64,000 nucleotides of DNA from contig NZ_CP012676.1 of NCBI RefSeq assembly GCF_001294575.1, positions 4,190,001-4,254,000 on the forward strand, in the 5' to 3' direction. A program made the translations under genes and the position numbers. Each line of letters opens with the position of its first letter. Position 1 is the stretch's first letter. Of the stretch, positions 31,278 through 40,600 are shown in pieces. Under the pieces are notes generated by a model that was not told where the DNA came from, ran no database searches, and was given only the letters and a program-made list of their open reading frames with translations. This stretch comes from Pseudomonas versuta (GTDB taxonomy: Bacteria; Pseudomonadota; Gammaproteobacteria; Pseudomonadales; Pseudomonadaceae).

Positions 31278-31856
31278 TTAAATCCCGCTCAACTCAATCA
31301 CGCAGCAGCGACCGGTCACAGTGATTTCCAGCAACTCACTATTGTCGTTGAGTTGAAGGCAGTCATAACGCCCAAGTTGTTCGTGGCGAGTGTTACCCAC
31401 ACAGACACTGACGTGTTCATCAGCACCGAAAACCAGCAGGGTCCGGGCCGAGCTGAAGAAACGCAGCGGTGTTGTCGCTTGCAGCCATTGCAGGCGGGCG
31501 GTGTAGCGATCAGGCGCATAGATCAGATTGAAGTCACGGATTGGCCCGTCAATCAAGGTACAGCTGACCGTGCTTTGACCTTTGAACGCGTAGGCATCGA
31601 ACGGTAACAATGCCCGGGTACTCGCGCCATCGACCTGCAGGTTCATGCCTGCACCTTGCAGCACGCTGATAATCCGCTGGTAGCCGTCGAAACGGGAAAA
31701 CCCGCCCGATTCACCGATATCCGCAATGGACAGGCGCCAGCCAAAGCCTTCAAGGCCTTCGCCTGCGTCACGGGTAATTTCTTCGGTGCTGCCGCCGCCG
31801 TTTTTCCACGGCATGCGCGGGTAATCAGCAGCGCGTAATACGTTCAACTCATTCAT
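31278..31856 (-). CDS. hutD: HutD family cupin protein
   Basis: A 192-residue double-cupin protein of the HutD/Ves family. Its start NVLRAADYPRMPWKNGGGSTEEI is the family signature, followed by GFGWRLSIADIGESGGFSRFDGYQR. The exact role is unsettled. In P. fluorescens HutD is reported to limit hut expression, perhaps by binding a pathway intermediate. It overlaps hutC by four bases (ATGA), so repressor and HutD are made together. Confidence 0.92.
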   Translation of the reverse strand: MNELNVLRAADYPRMPWKNGGGSTEEITRDAGEGLEGFGWRLSIADIGESGGFSRFDGYQRIISVLQGAGMNLQVDGASTRALLPFDAYAFKGQSTVSCTLIDGPIRDFNLIYAPDRYTARLQWLQATTPLRFFSSARTLLVFGADEHVSVCVGNTRHEQLGRYDCLQLNDNSELLEITVTGRCCVIELSGI

Positions 31857-32602
31857 TTACTGAAGCGTCCTTCCAGGCGATGGCGGGAACCGGGGTGGAT
31901 CAACCGGGCGGCGGTAACAGGCTGACGGCCCGACCAGGTACGGCGGCGGATCAGCAGGCACGGCTCGCCGGGCTCGATTTGCAGCAATTGGCACTCTTTG
32001 GGATCAGCCAGAATCGCTTCGACTATGTGCTCGCCCTCGGTCAGGGGAGCCACTTGGGACAGATAGGCGTAGGGCGTTTGCAACGTGAAGTCTTGCTTCA
32101 AGTAATCCGGCGCCACCTGGGCATTTACGAAACGGTCCTCAATTTGTACGGCAATTTCGTTTTCGTAATGCACGATCAATGAGTGAAACACCTTCTGCCC
32201 TTCGCGCATGTCGAGTACGGCGGCGCGCTCTGAACCGGCGAGCTCTTCACCCAGGCTGATGACCTTGCACGAATGCTTATGCCCGCGAGCAGCGATTTCA
32301 TCGGCAATGTTATTCACTTCAAACAAGGCCGACTGGGTTTTGGGCTCGGCCACAAAGGTGCCGACGCCTTGCATGCGCACCAGCAAGCCGTCGGCGGTCA
32401 TTTCACGCAGCGCACGGTTGATGGTCATACGGCTGAAGCCCAACTGGCTGACCAACTCGCTTTCAGAAGGCACGCGGTAATGGGCAGGCCAGTTACCACT
32501 CTGGATTTGCTGAGTGATCATCTGCTTAACACGGGCGTATAGCGGGGCCGGACTATCGCCCATGTGGGCGGCCAGCGGGGACACGACAGGCGGAGTCGAC
32601 AC
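31853..32602 (-). CDS. hutC: Histidine-utilisation repressor HutC
   Basis: A 249-residue GntR-family repressor. The winged helix-turn-helix in the N-terminal 75 residues (PSESELVSQLGFSRMTINRA) precedes a UTRA effector domain, which binds urocanate in characterised HutC proteins. The GTG at 32602 is chosen because AAGGA lies before it. The longer frame from 32710 crosses the operator and the hutF start. It is divergent from hutF, with an operator between them, so it should repress itself, hutF and hutU. Confidence 0.95.
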   Translation of the reverse strand: MSTPPVVSPLAAHMGDSPAPLYARVKQMITQQIQSGNWPAHYRVPSESELVSQLGFSRMTINRALREMTADGLLVRMQGVGTFVAEPKTQSALFEVNNIADEIAARGHKHSCKVISLGEELAGSERAAVLDMREGQKVFHSLIVHYENEIAVQIEDRFVNAQVAPDYLKQDFTLQTPYAYLSQVAPLTEGEHIVEAILADPKECQLLQIEPGEPCLLIRRRTWSGRQPVTAARLIHPGSRHRLEGRFSK

Positions 32603-32672
32603 AGGCAATCCTTGTTTATGAGTTAGGGGGGCTAGATTGCCGGAGTTTACCGAGCAGGCAAACGTCTGTATA

Positions 32673-32682
32673 TGTATATACA
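32673..32682. promoter_or_regulatory. HutC operator between hutC and hutF
   Basis: TGTATATACA, extended by CTGTATA on the left, is a palindrome of the TGTA-N2-TACA type found also at 30991-31004. It lies in the 107-base gap between the divergent hutC and hutF genes and can control both. Confidence 0.75.
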
Positions 32683-32690
32683 AATAACAA
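32683..32690 (+). promoter_or_regulatory. Candidate Hfq/Crc site before hutF
   Basis: AATAACAA, inside CAAATAACAAACC, fits the AANAANAA motif. It lies 19 bases before the hutF ATG, in the region where Hfq/Crc binding blocks translation during catabolite repression. Confidence 0.45.
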
Positions 32691-32709
32691 ACCATGGGAT
32701 GCCGAACCA

Positions 32710-34074
32710 ATGTCCGTCTTCTTTGCCGAGCGTGCGCTGTTACCCACAGGCTGGGCTGCCAATGTCCGAATCGAGGTAGGTGCCGATGGCCGCCTGACCA
32801 GCATCCGGGCCAATGCCGACGCGCAAGACGCCGAACGCTTGAGCGGCCCGCTGTTGCCGGGCATGCCGAACCTGCACTCTCACGCGTTCCAGCGTGCCAT
32901 GGCCGGGCTGGCCGAAGTGGCGGGCAATCCTGATGACAGCTTCTGGACGTGGCGCGACCTGATGTATCGGCTGGTCGGCAAAATCAGCCCCGAGCAGCTT
33001 GGCGTCATTGCCCGCCAGCTGTATATCGAAATGCTCAAGGCCGGCTACACCTCGGTCGCCGAGTTTCATTACGTGCACCACGACCTCGCCGGCCAGCCCT
33101 ATGCCAATCCGGCAGAGCTGGCGCTGCGGATCAGCGAAGCGGCACGTTCGACCGGTATTGGCCTGACCCTGCTCCCCGTGCTGTACAGCCACGCCGGTTT
33201 TGGCGGCCAGGCGCCCAATGACGGGCAGCGCCGTTTTATCAACAGCACCGAGCAGTACCTGAAGCTGCAGCAACAGTTAACACCGCTGCTGGCGCAACAA
33301 CCGGCACAGGCTTTGGGCCTGTGTTTTCACTCGTTACGTGCCGTAACCCCCGAACAGATCCGCCAAGTACTGGCTGCCAGCGACAAGACCTGCCCGGTGC
33401 ATATCCATATCGCCGAGCAGCAAAAGGAAGTCGACGACTGCCTGGTCTGGAGCGGCAAACGCCCTATCCAGTGGCTGTATGACAACGTAGAGGTTGATCA
33501 GCGCTGGTGCCTGGTCCATGCCACCCACGCCGATGCTGATGAAGTGGGCCGGATGGCACAAAGCAAAGCCGTGGCTGGTCTGTGCCTGACCACTGAAGCC
33601 AATCTGGGTGACGGTATTTTTCCGGCGGTGGACTACCTTGCCCGGGGCGGGCGCCTGGGGATTGGCTCGGACAGTCATGTGTCATTGAGCGTGGTCGAAG
33701 AATTGCGCTGGCTGGAATACGGCCAGCGTTTGCGTGACCAGCGCCGCAACCGGCTGTATCGCGGTGATCAGCCCATGGTCGGGCGCACCTTGTACGACGC
33801 GGCCCTGGCAGGCGGCGCACAAGCGATGGGCCAGCCGGTTGCAGGTCTGGCCGTAGGCCAGCGCGCCGACTGGCTGGTGCTCGACGGCAATGACCCCTAC
33901 CTGGCCACTGCCCGGGACGACGCCATTCTCAACCGCTGGTTGTTTGCCGGTGGTGACCGTCAGGTGCGCGACGTACTGGTGAATGGCCAGTGGGTGGTCC
34001 GTGACGGCCATCATGCCGATGAAGAAGCCAGTTGCCGCGACTTCACCCGGGTATTACGCGAGCTCTTGGACTGA
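32710..34074 (+). CDS. hutF: Formimidoylglutamate deiminase
   Basis: A 454-residue amidohydrolase that deiminates N-formimidoylglutamate to N-formylglutamate and ammonia, the fourth step of the five-step pathway. The zinc ligands are in GMPNLHSHAFQR and the HIHIAEQ segment. CLVHATHAD and GIGSDSHVSLS supply the late His and Asp. It is transcribed away from hutC. Its last 21 bases overlap the 3' end of the recQ-like gene on the other strand. Confidence 0.95.
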   Translation: MSVFFAERALLPTGWAANVRIEVGADGRLTSIRANADAQDAERLSGPLLPGMPNLHSHAFQRAMAGLAEVAGNPDDSFWTWRDLMYRLVGKISPEQLGVIARQLYIEMLKAGYTSVAEFHYVHHDLAGQPYANPAELALRISEAARSTGIGLTLLPVLYSHAGFGGQAPNDGQRRFINSTEQYLKLQQQLTPLLAQQPAQALGLCFHSLRAVTPEQIRQVLAASDKTCPVHIHIAEQQKEVDDCLVWSGKRPIQWLYDNVEVDQRWCLVHATHADADEVGRMAQSKAVAGLCLTTEANLGDGIFPAVDYLARGGRLGIGSDSHVSLSVVEELRWLEYGQRLRDQRRNRLYRGDQPMVGRTLYDAALAGGAQAMGQPVAGLAVGQRADWLVLDGNDPYLATARDDAILNRWLFAGGDRQVRDVLVNGQWVVRDGHHADEEASCRDFTRVLRELLD

Positions 34075-36015
34075 CCCATATCCTGTGCCTTGATGTTGCG
34101 CGGCCCATTCCCGTACTTCGGCGTAGGGGTAGTTTTCCAACGCCGCAAACCCCGGAATCGCCCGCGCTTTCATCTTTGTAAACAACGGCACGCTGATCCC
34201 GCATAAAAACCGGGTCAGGCGTTCCTGCGGGGGATAACTTGCGGTGAATTCCTGGTGCCTGTGGATAAAAGCACTACACAGCGCTTCGAAGTTTTTATCC
34301 ACAAGCGGCGCCAGCATGGGGGGCTCAGGCAAGTGCGCAACCTGCCCGGCACACACCGAACAATGCCCGCACTGATGTGGCGCCTGTTCGTCGCCGAAGT
34401 AGTGCGCCAGGCGATAACTCAGGCAGGTGTCGCTGGCGAACAATGCCAGCATGGCGTGAATGCGCACGATCTCGCCGCGCTCATGGGCCGTGAAATACTC
34501 ATGCAATTCCAGGCTCAGCGCCTCGGCATCGAAATCTGTCACCAGCAGGCTGTAGACCTCGGTCATCTGCTTGCTTTCAAGCTCGATCCAGCCTTTTTCC
34601 TGAAAGTAATCCAGTGCTTTGACCACCCGGTTACGGTCGGCCCGGTGCTGGCTGTACAGCGTGTCGAAATTGACCGTGGCCCAGGTCCGGGCGCGACTGG
34701 AGGTCTGGATGATGGCCGAGACAAACTGCTGGCGCTCGCCCTCGAATCTGGCCAGCAGTGCATCGGGCTCAATGAGGAACTTGAATCGATACTCGGCAAA
34801 ATAGGCATAGCGCGGTGCAATCAGGCCACGCAATTCCAGCTGCACCAGCAGCGTCTTAAGCGGTAACTGACGGATATTGCTCTGATCGGCCAAAGGCCCA
34901 AGCAAGAATTCCCACTGCCCTTCAGGGATGGAGGCACGCAGTTCTTCCAACACACAGCGAATGCCCTGCAACTCGGGTGTGTCGCCGTACACAAAATTTT
35001 CCAGCACGTTGAGACTGTCACGATTGGCCAGGACCAGACAGTCCGATGGCTGGCCATCGCGCCCGGCACGACCGATTTCCTGACTGTAGTTTTCGATCGA
35101 CTTGGGCAAGTCGAAGTGCACCACATTACGGATGTCGCTTTTATCGATGCCCATGCCAAAGGCAATGGTGGCGACGATGCAATTCAATTGCCCGCCCATG
35201 AACTGACGCTGAATGCCCTCGCGCTGATCGTGGGGCAAACCGGCGTGATAAGCGTTGGCGCTGATTCCGTTCTGGTTCAGATGCGCGGCGATCTGCTCGG
35301 CGGTCTTTTGCAATGTGACATACACAATGCTCGGCTGGCCGATGCGTTCACCCATCCATTGCACCAGACGCTGGCGCTTGGCGGCCCCGGTGACCGGCTC
35401 GACCCACAGGTTGAGGTTGGCGCGATAGAAGCCGGTGGTGATGACATCCTCCTCGGCAATCGCAAATTTGGCCTGCATGTCGGCAATCACGTTGGGCGTG
35501 GCCGTTGCTGTGAGTAGTAAGGCTTGCGGGATGTTGAACTGGCGCTGGTAGTCCGGGAGCTTCAGGTAGTCCGGTCGGAAGTTATGCCCCCACTCGGAAA
35601 TACAGTGCGCCTCGTCCACCACCAGCAATGAAATCGGCACCTGCTGCAAAAAGTTTCGAAAACGCTCGTTCTTCAGGCGCTCCACCGAAATCATCAGGAT
35701 TTTCAATTCACCCGCCTTGGCCCGGGCCATGACGGCGCTGGCGTCATCACGGCTCTGCGCCGAGTCAATGCTGGCGGCTGCAATGCCATGGCGTTGCAAA
35801 AACGCCAGCTGGTCCTGCATCAGCGCCAGCAGGGGCGATACCACCAGCGTCAGGTGCGGCAACAACAAGGCGGGAAGCTGGTAGCACAGCGACTTGCCCG
35901 AGCCCGTCGGGAAAATCGCGGCCGCCGAACGCCCGGCCAGCACGGCACTGATCGCCGCCTCTTGCCCGGCACGAAACTGTGGATAACCGAAAACCTGTTC
36001 CAGGGTGTTGTGCAT
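34054..36015 (-). CDS. RecQ-family ATP-dependent DNA helicase
   Basis: A 653-residue SF2 3'-to-5' helicase. Motif I is FPTGSGKSLCYQLPAL, motif II VVDEAHCISEWGHNFRPDY, motif III LLLTATATP and motif VI QEIGRAGRDGQPSD. A four-cysteine zinc site (CLSYRLAHYFG then CGHCSVC) follows near residue 540. No clear HRDC domain is seen after it. This is the long 'RecQ-like' form that often coexists with classical recQ, so the symbol is left blank. ATG 36015 has GGAG upstream. It is convergent with hutF and overlaps it. Confidence 0.9.
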   Translation of the reverse strand: MHNTLEQVFGYPQFRAGQEAAISAVLAGRSAAAIFPTGSGKSLCYQLPALLLPHLTLVVSPLLALMQDQLAFLQRHGIAAASIDSAQSRDDASAVMARAKAGELKILMISVERLKNERFRNFLQQVPISLLVVDEAHCISEWGHNFRPDYLKLPDYQRQFNIPQALLLTATATPNVIADMQAKFAIAEEDVITTGFYRANLNLWVEPVTGAAKRQRLVQWMGERIGQPSIVYVTLQKTAEQIAAHLNQNGISANAYHAGLPHDQREGIQRQFMGGQLNCIVATIAFGMGIDKSDIRNVVHFDLPKSIENYSQEIGRAGRDGQPSDCLVLANRDSLNVLENFVYGDTPELQGIRCVLEELRASIPEGQWEFLLGPLADQSNIRQLPLKTLLVQLELRGLIAPRYAYFAEYRFKFLIEPDALLARFEGERQQFVSAIIQTSSRARTWATVNFDTLYSQHRADRNRVVKALDYFQEKGWIELESKQMTEVYSLLVTDFDAEALSLELHEYFTAHERGEIVRIHAMLALFASDTCLSYRLAHYFGDEQAPHQCGHCSVCAGQVAHLPEPPMLAPLVDKNFEALCSAFIHRHQEFTASYPPQERLTRFLCGISVPLFTKMKARAIPGFAALENYPYAEVREWAAQHQGTGYGSVQELA

Positions 36016-36220
36016 CACTGTCACTCCATTGACCGTCGCAAAGCGCAAAACTCTATCGCGGACTTTGCAGACGATCGAAAAAAGGCAGCAGGTTTAACGC
36101 CACAAATTGATACAGAGAAAACCTGCACACCCAAACAAAACCGCAGACATTAACACGCTTGACCGGCACTACCGCTCGCACTGTCGCGACGGGTCTGCTG
36201 CCCCTGGATATTTAACAACG

Positions 36221-37312
36221 ATGGACCCGCACATGCCTCAAGCGCTACCCAAACATCCGTTTAAACAATCCTGTTCCATGCTGCAACGCACCACCCTGCT
36301 GCTCCTGCCCGCGCTGCTTCTGGGCTGTGCCACAGCGGGGGCTCCTCCGGCCGAGGAACTCGATACAAGCACGTTTGAAACAACCGAATACCGTGCCCAA
36401 AAAGCTCTTGCGGTGGTTAAAGCCTCGACGCTCTATGCCCGGGGCGGCACCGGCCAGAACGTCAAGGTTGCCCTGATTGATTCGGGCATCAACGACACCC
36501 TTCCCGAGTTCCAGGGGCGCATCGCCGACCCCGGTCATGACTTTGTACTCAAGCGCCCCGGCACCCTCGATATCAAGGGTCACGGGACCCAAATGGCGGG
36601 CATTCTGGCCGCCAACAAAGACGAAAAAGGCATGCATGGCATGGCCTTCAACGCCCAACTGATCCCTATGCGCTTTGGCGACGACAAGGAACCGTTCTAC
36701 TTCGACTCTGAAATCGCTCAAGCGTGGCAGCTCAGCTATGACAAGGGCGCACGGATAATCAGCAACTCATGGGCCAACCCGATAGAAGCCAACACCAATG
36801 AAGCCGTTATTTATCAACGCTTGATGGGCGACTCGCTGGAGGCTGCCAAAAAGCTGGTAGCGGACGGTGCCGTTTTCGTATTTTCCACCGGCAATGAAGT
36901 CAAACGTGAACCCCTTGCCGAGCCGGGCCTGCCAGCCCTGTTTCCAGAACTGGAACATGGCTGGATTGCTGTCATGGCCCTCAAGAGCGACGGCACCGCC
37001 ATCAACCAGAAGTCCAACTACTGCGGCCTGGCGGCACGCTGGTGTATTGCAGTACCCGGGGGCGACAGCGGGGATGGCTTGCTCACCACACAGCAGGACG
37101 GCAGCTATGGACCGACCATTGGCACCTCGCCTGCTGCAGCGCTGGTCAGCGGGGCTCTGGCGGCATTACAAAGCCGTTACCCGCAGATGACTGCACAACA
37201 GTTGCGCGAGCGCTTGCTCAGCACTGCCAATCGCAGCGGCATCTATGCCAACAGCGAGGCCTACGGCCAAGGCTTGATGGATCTGGAGGCAGCTTCGCGC
37301 CCGGCCCCTTAG
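36221..37312 (+). CDS. Subtilisin-like (S8) serine peptidase, predicted lipoprotein
   Basis: About 363 residues if read from 36221. ATG codons at 36233 or 36278 are also possible, and none has a strong ribosome site. A lipoprotein signal with lipobox LLLGC places Cys36 as the lipid-modified residue. The S8 triad is complete: Asp87 in VALIDSGIN, His121 in GHGTQMAGILA and Ser303 in GTSPAAALVSG, with Asn225 for the oxyanion hole. The layout resembles the passenger of lipid-anchored subtilase autotransporters (SphB1/NalP), but the protein ends right after the peptidase domain, without a beta-barrel. The substrate is unknown. A terminator follows. Confidence 0.85.
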   Translation: MDPHMPQALPKHPFKQSCSMLQRTTLLLLPALLLGCATAGAPPAEELDTSTFETTEYRAQKALAVVKASTLYARGGTGQNVKVALIDSGINDTLPEFQGRIADPGHDFVLKRPGTLDIKGHGTQMAGILAANKDEKGMHGMAFNAQLIPMRFGDDKEPFYFDSEIAQAWQLSYDKGARIISNSWANPIEANTNEAVIYQRLMGDSLEAAKKLVADGAVFVFSTGNEVKREPLAEPGLPALFPELEHGWIAVMALKSDGTAINQKSNYCGLAARWCIAVPGGDSGDGLLTTQQDGSYGPTIGTSPAAALVSGALAALQSRYPQMTAQQLRERLLSTANRSGIYANSEAYGQGLMDLEAASRPAP

Positions 37313-37484
37313 CAGTAGATAAAAACTGAACACGCCCATGCCTCCAGGCATTGGGCGCCAACTGGCAAACGCTAAAGCCGTATTTGCGATTGGGCGCCGG
37401 ATGGGCGTATTGAGCTGTGCCTGTGTGGTAATGCGCTATAAACAAACGCTGGAAGACACGGGGCTGACACCCGGCCGCACTTAT

Positions 37485-37511
37485 AAAAACCTGGTTTCTT
37501 CAGGTTTTTTT
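37485..37511 (+). terminator. Rho-independent terminator after the S8 peptidase gene
   Basis: AAAAACCTG-GTTTCTT-CAGGTTTTTTT is a stem with a U run. It lies within the 292-base gap before the RHS gene and separates the two transcription units. The remaining gap should hold the RHS promoter. No convincing -35/-10 pair was found. Confidence 0.8.
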
Positions 37512-37604
37512 GTAGTCACACCACCTACAGCCCTTGCTCGTTGTTCTCTCCAAGTCAGCGCTTCTATGTTGCCACTCCTTCAAGCGAACCAAGGAGTAGC
37601 AAGC

Positions 37605-40600
37605 ATGCTTGCCCCATCTGAGCACACCCCCGCAATCCAATCCGCCGCCAGCCTGCTCAGCAGCGGCGACGTCTATTCCGGTGCCTACAACTTTATGAGC
37701 AGCGTCAGTGCCGGGGTTGATCCGCGCACCGGTTCGTTCTCGGCCTCGATCAGCCTGCCCACCGGCGCCGCCAACGACCTGCGCGGGCCCATCAGCCAGC
37801 TGCGCCTCGGTTACAGCCCTTTGATGACTGAAGACCAGGGTTTTGGCCTGGGCTGGGGGCTCGGCACCACCTCGTGGGACGGTGCCAGTCAGCAACTTCA
37901 GCTGAACTCCGGCGAGCGTTTTCGCGGTGAAATTGTCGGCCAGGGCATGCGTTTTCCCGATGTGCGCTTGCCGGTGGTAACAGTCACGGTGCAGCGCCAG
38001 GAGATGTGGGTCCGCCACAACGACGGCACCTCTGAACGCCTGACGCCGTTGGCCGGGCACCCGAGCCTGTGGGTGGTCCGCACCCTGGTCGGCGCTGATG
38101 GTAGCGCCCTGAACTTTGACTGGCGCTCGATTGGCAACGCGGCTTATTTGCAGCACGTCAGCGATGCCCAAGGGCGAGTCGTTGTCGCGCTGGACTATGA
38201 AGGCCCGACCCGTCTGACCTTGCAACCGGGCACGCCCTCACAAGTGGTGATGACTTTTCTGCGTATCTCCGGGCAGTTGCGCCGGGTAACGGTGGACGGG
38301 TTGCCTGACAATGGCTGGCAGTTTGACTACAGCACTTCAACCTCGGGCCTGTTGCTGCTGAGCAAATGCACCCAGCCTACCGGCAGCACCGAGGAGGTGA
38401 CCTACAGCGAAGCCAACGGTCTGACGTTGCCGCCGGGAGCGCCGTTCGCACGCATGCCGGTGGTCATCCAGACCCGCAAGGACCCGGGTGACGGCCAGCC
38501 GGTGCAATTGGTGGGTTATGACTATGGCCTGCATAGCAGCAACAATTATTTCGGCTGGCCGGCGGTGCGCCAGTGGCGCAACCGCGAGGACAACCTCTAC
38601 CACCTGACCGGGGCCGGCGATTTTCTGTATGGCTCCACCGAGACCCTGATGGATGCCCGGGGCACGCCGCTGCAGACCATCAGCCGCACCTTTAACCGTT
38701 TCCATCTGATGACCCGCGAACGCACGCTGCAAGGCCAGACGCTGCAGGAAACCGAGACCACCTATTACGACGAACCCTGGCTGCCGATTGCCCGGCAACT
38801 GCCTTATTTCCAGTTCCCGCACAAGGTGATTACCCGCAAGGCGCAGCTGGACGGGCAGCGGGTTTTGCGTGAATTGAGTACTGAGGAAGAGACCCGTTAC
38901 GACGACTTGGGCAACCCGATTTGGCACCGCAATTCCCTGGGCGCGGTTGAGGTGTCCGAGTACTACCCGGTCAGTGGTGAGACCGATAACTGTCCGGCTG
39001 ATCCGTTGGGCAGGATTACCCGTCTGAAAAGTCGCACAGTGAGTCCACCGCCCGGCACCGAAGGCCCGGTGAAGCAGACTCAATATCGCTATCAATCATT
39101 GCCAGTACGTCAGGATGCACCGGCGTTTGCGCTGCCGACTTTTATTCAGAGCAGTGAAGAACGTTTACTACAGGTGGAAGGTGAAAAGCGTACCGAGCTG
39201 GGTCGTTCCAGCCAGACCTTTATCGTCGATCCAGCCTCGCCCCATCACGGGCGCATGCTCAGTGAAATGCAGACCGTACAGGGTAAAAGCACCACCCGTT
39301 CCTACAGCTATCAGCTCAACCAAGCCCGCAATGCCCGCTCGCTTGAGCATGCGGTGCTGCAGGAAAACGTCACCGTCACCGGCCACGACGGGCATGAATC
39401 CAGCTCCCAATCCTCGCAGGATATTTACTCGGGCCTGATGGTGACCGAGCAGACCGATGAACAGATGCGCATCGCCTTTGCCCACGATGTATTGGGCCGG
39501 GTGGTGCAGGAAGTTGCCGCCCCGGATTCGGCGTTCGAGGCCGAGGTCAACTGGACCTATTCCTTGTCAGCAAGCGAGCGTTGCCAGAGCCGAATAGGCG
39601 CTTCGGGGCGTAAGGAAACCGTCTGGCTGGATGGTATGGGCCGGGAAATTCGTCGAGAAAAACAGACCGACAGCGGTGAGACTTATACCGCCTGGACTGG
39701 CGAATATGACGTGTTGGGCCGGGTATTTCGGGAGACCAGCTACGACCCCGGTAACGAAGACACTCCGGCCCTGAGCCTGAGCACCGAACGTACCTTTGAT
39801 GACTGGGGCAATGTGCTGACCGAAACCGGGGCAGACGGCGTCACCCAACACACTGTTGCCGACCCGGTAGCCCTGACCGGCACCCGCTGGCAGACCGACG
39901 CCAATGGCGTGGCCGGGCCCAAAACCGTGACCACCCATGGTCTTAATGGACAGCCTTTAAAAGAACAGGTGTTTTGCGCCGACGGCGTGCTGCAGCACGA
40001 ACTGAGCTGGGCCTATGACGGGCTGGGCCGCTGTGTCAGCCAGTCCGACGCCATGGGCCGCGAGACCTTGCAAGAATGGGATGTGCGCGATCGGTTGGTG
40101 TCGACCACGCTGCCAGATGGCAGTGTGATCAAGCGCACCTACGCCGAAGGCCATGACGGTGAACTACCGGCCACAGTGTCGATCACCCATCCTTCGCTAG
40201 GCAGCAATGAAGTGCTGCTGGGCGAGCGCAAATACGACGGTCTTGGCCGATTGGTGTGGGAAAAGATCGGCCAGAGTGTGTCTGAATGGCAATACGCCGA
40301 AGGACAAATCCACGCCCATACCCAGACACTGCCCGACGGCACCCAGGTCCTGACCGAACGCCAGCCGGAACTGGGCGGTGCGCTGCTGTCGATGCACGCG
40401 CCGGGCATCAGCGTGTTCAACAAATACGATCCTCTGAGTGGCCGGTTGCTGGAAGCGCAGGGCAACCTGGGGCTGCAAAAAGATCACTGGTCGCCGTCGG
40501 GCCAACTGACCAGGGCCGATTACGCCTGGCAAGGCGACCAACCACGCTCGCAACAGCAAACCGCCACGCCATCGGGCAAGGTCACACGGCTGACCGATGC

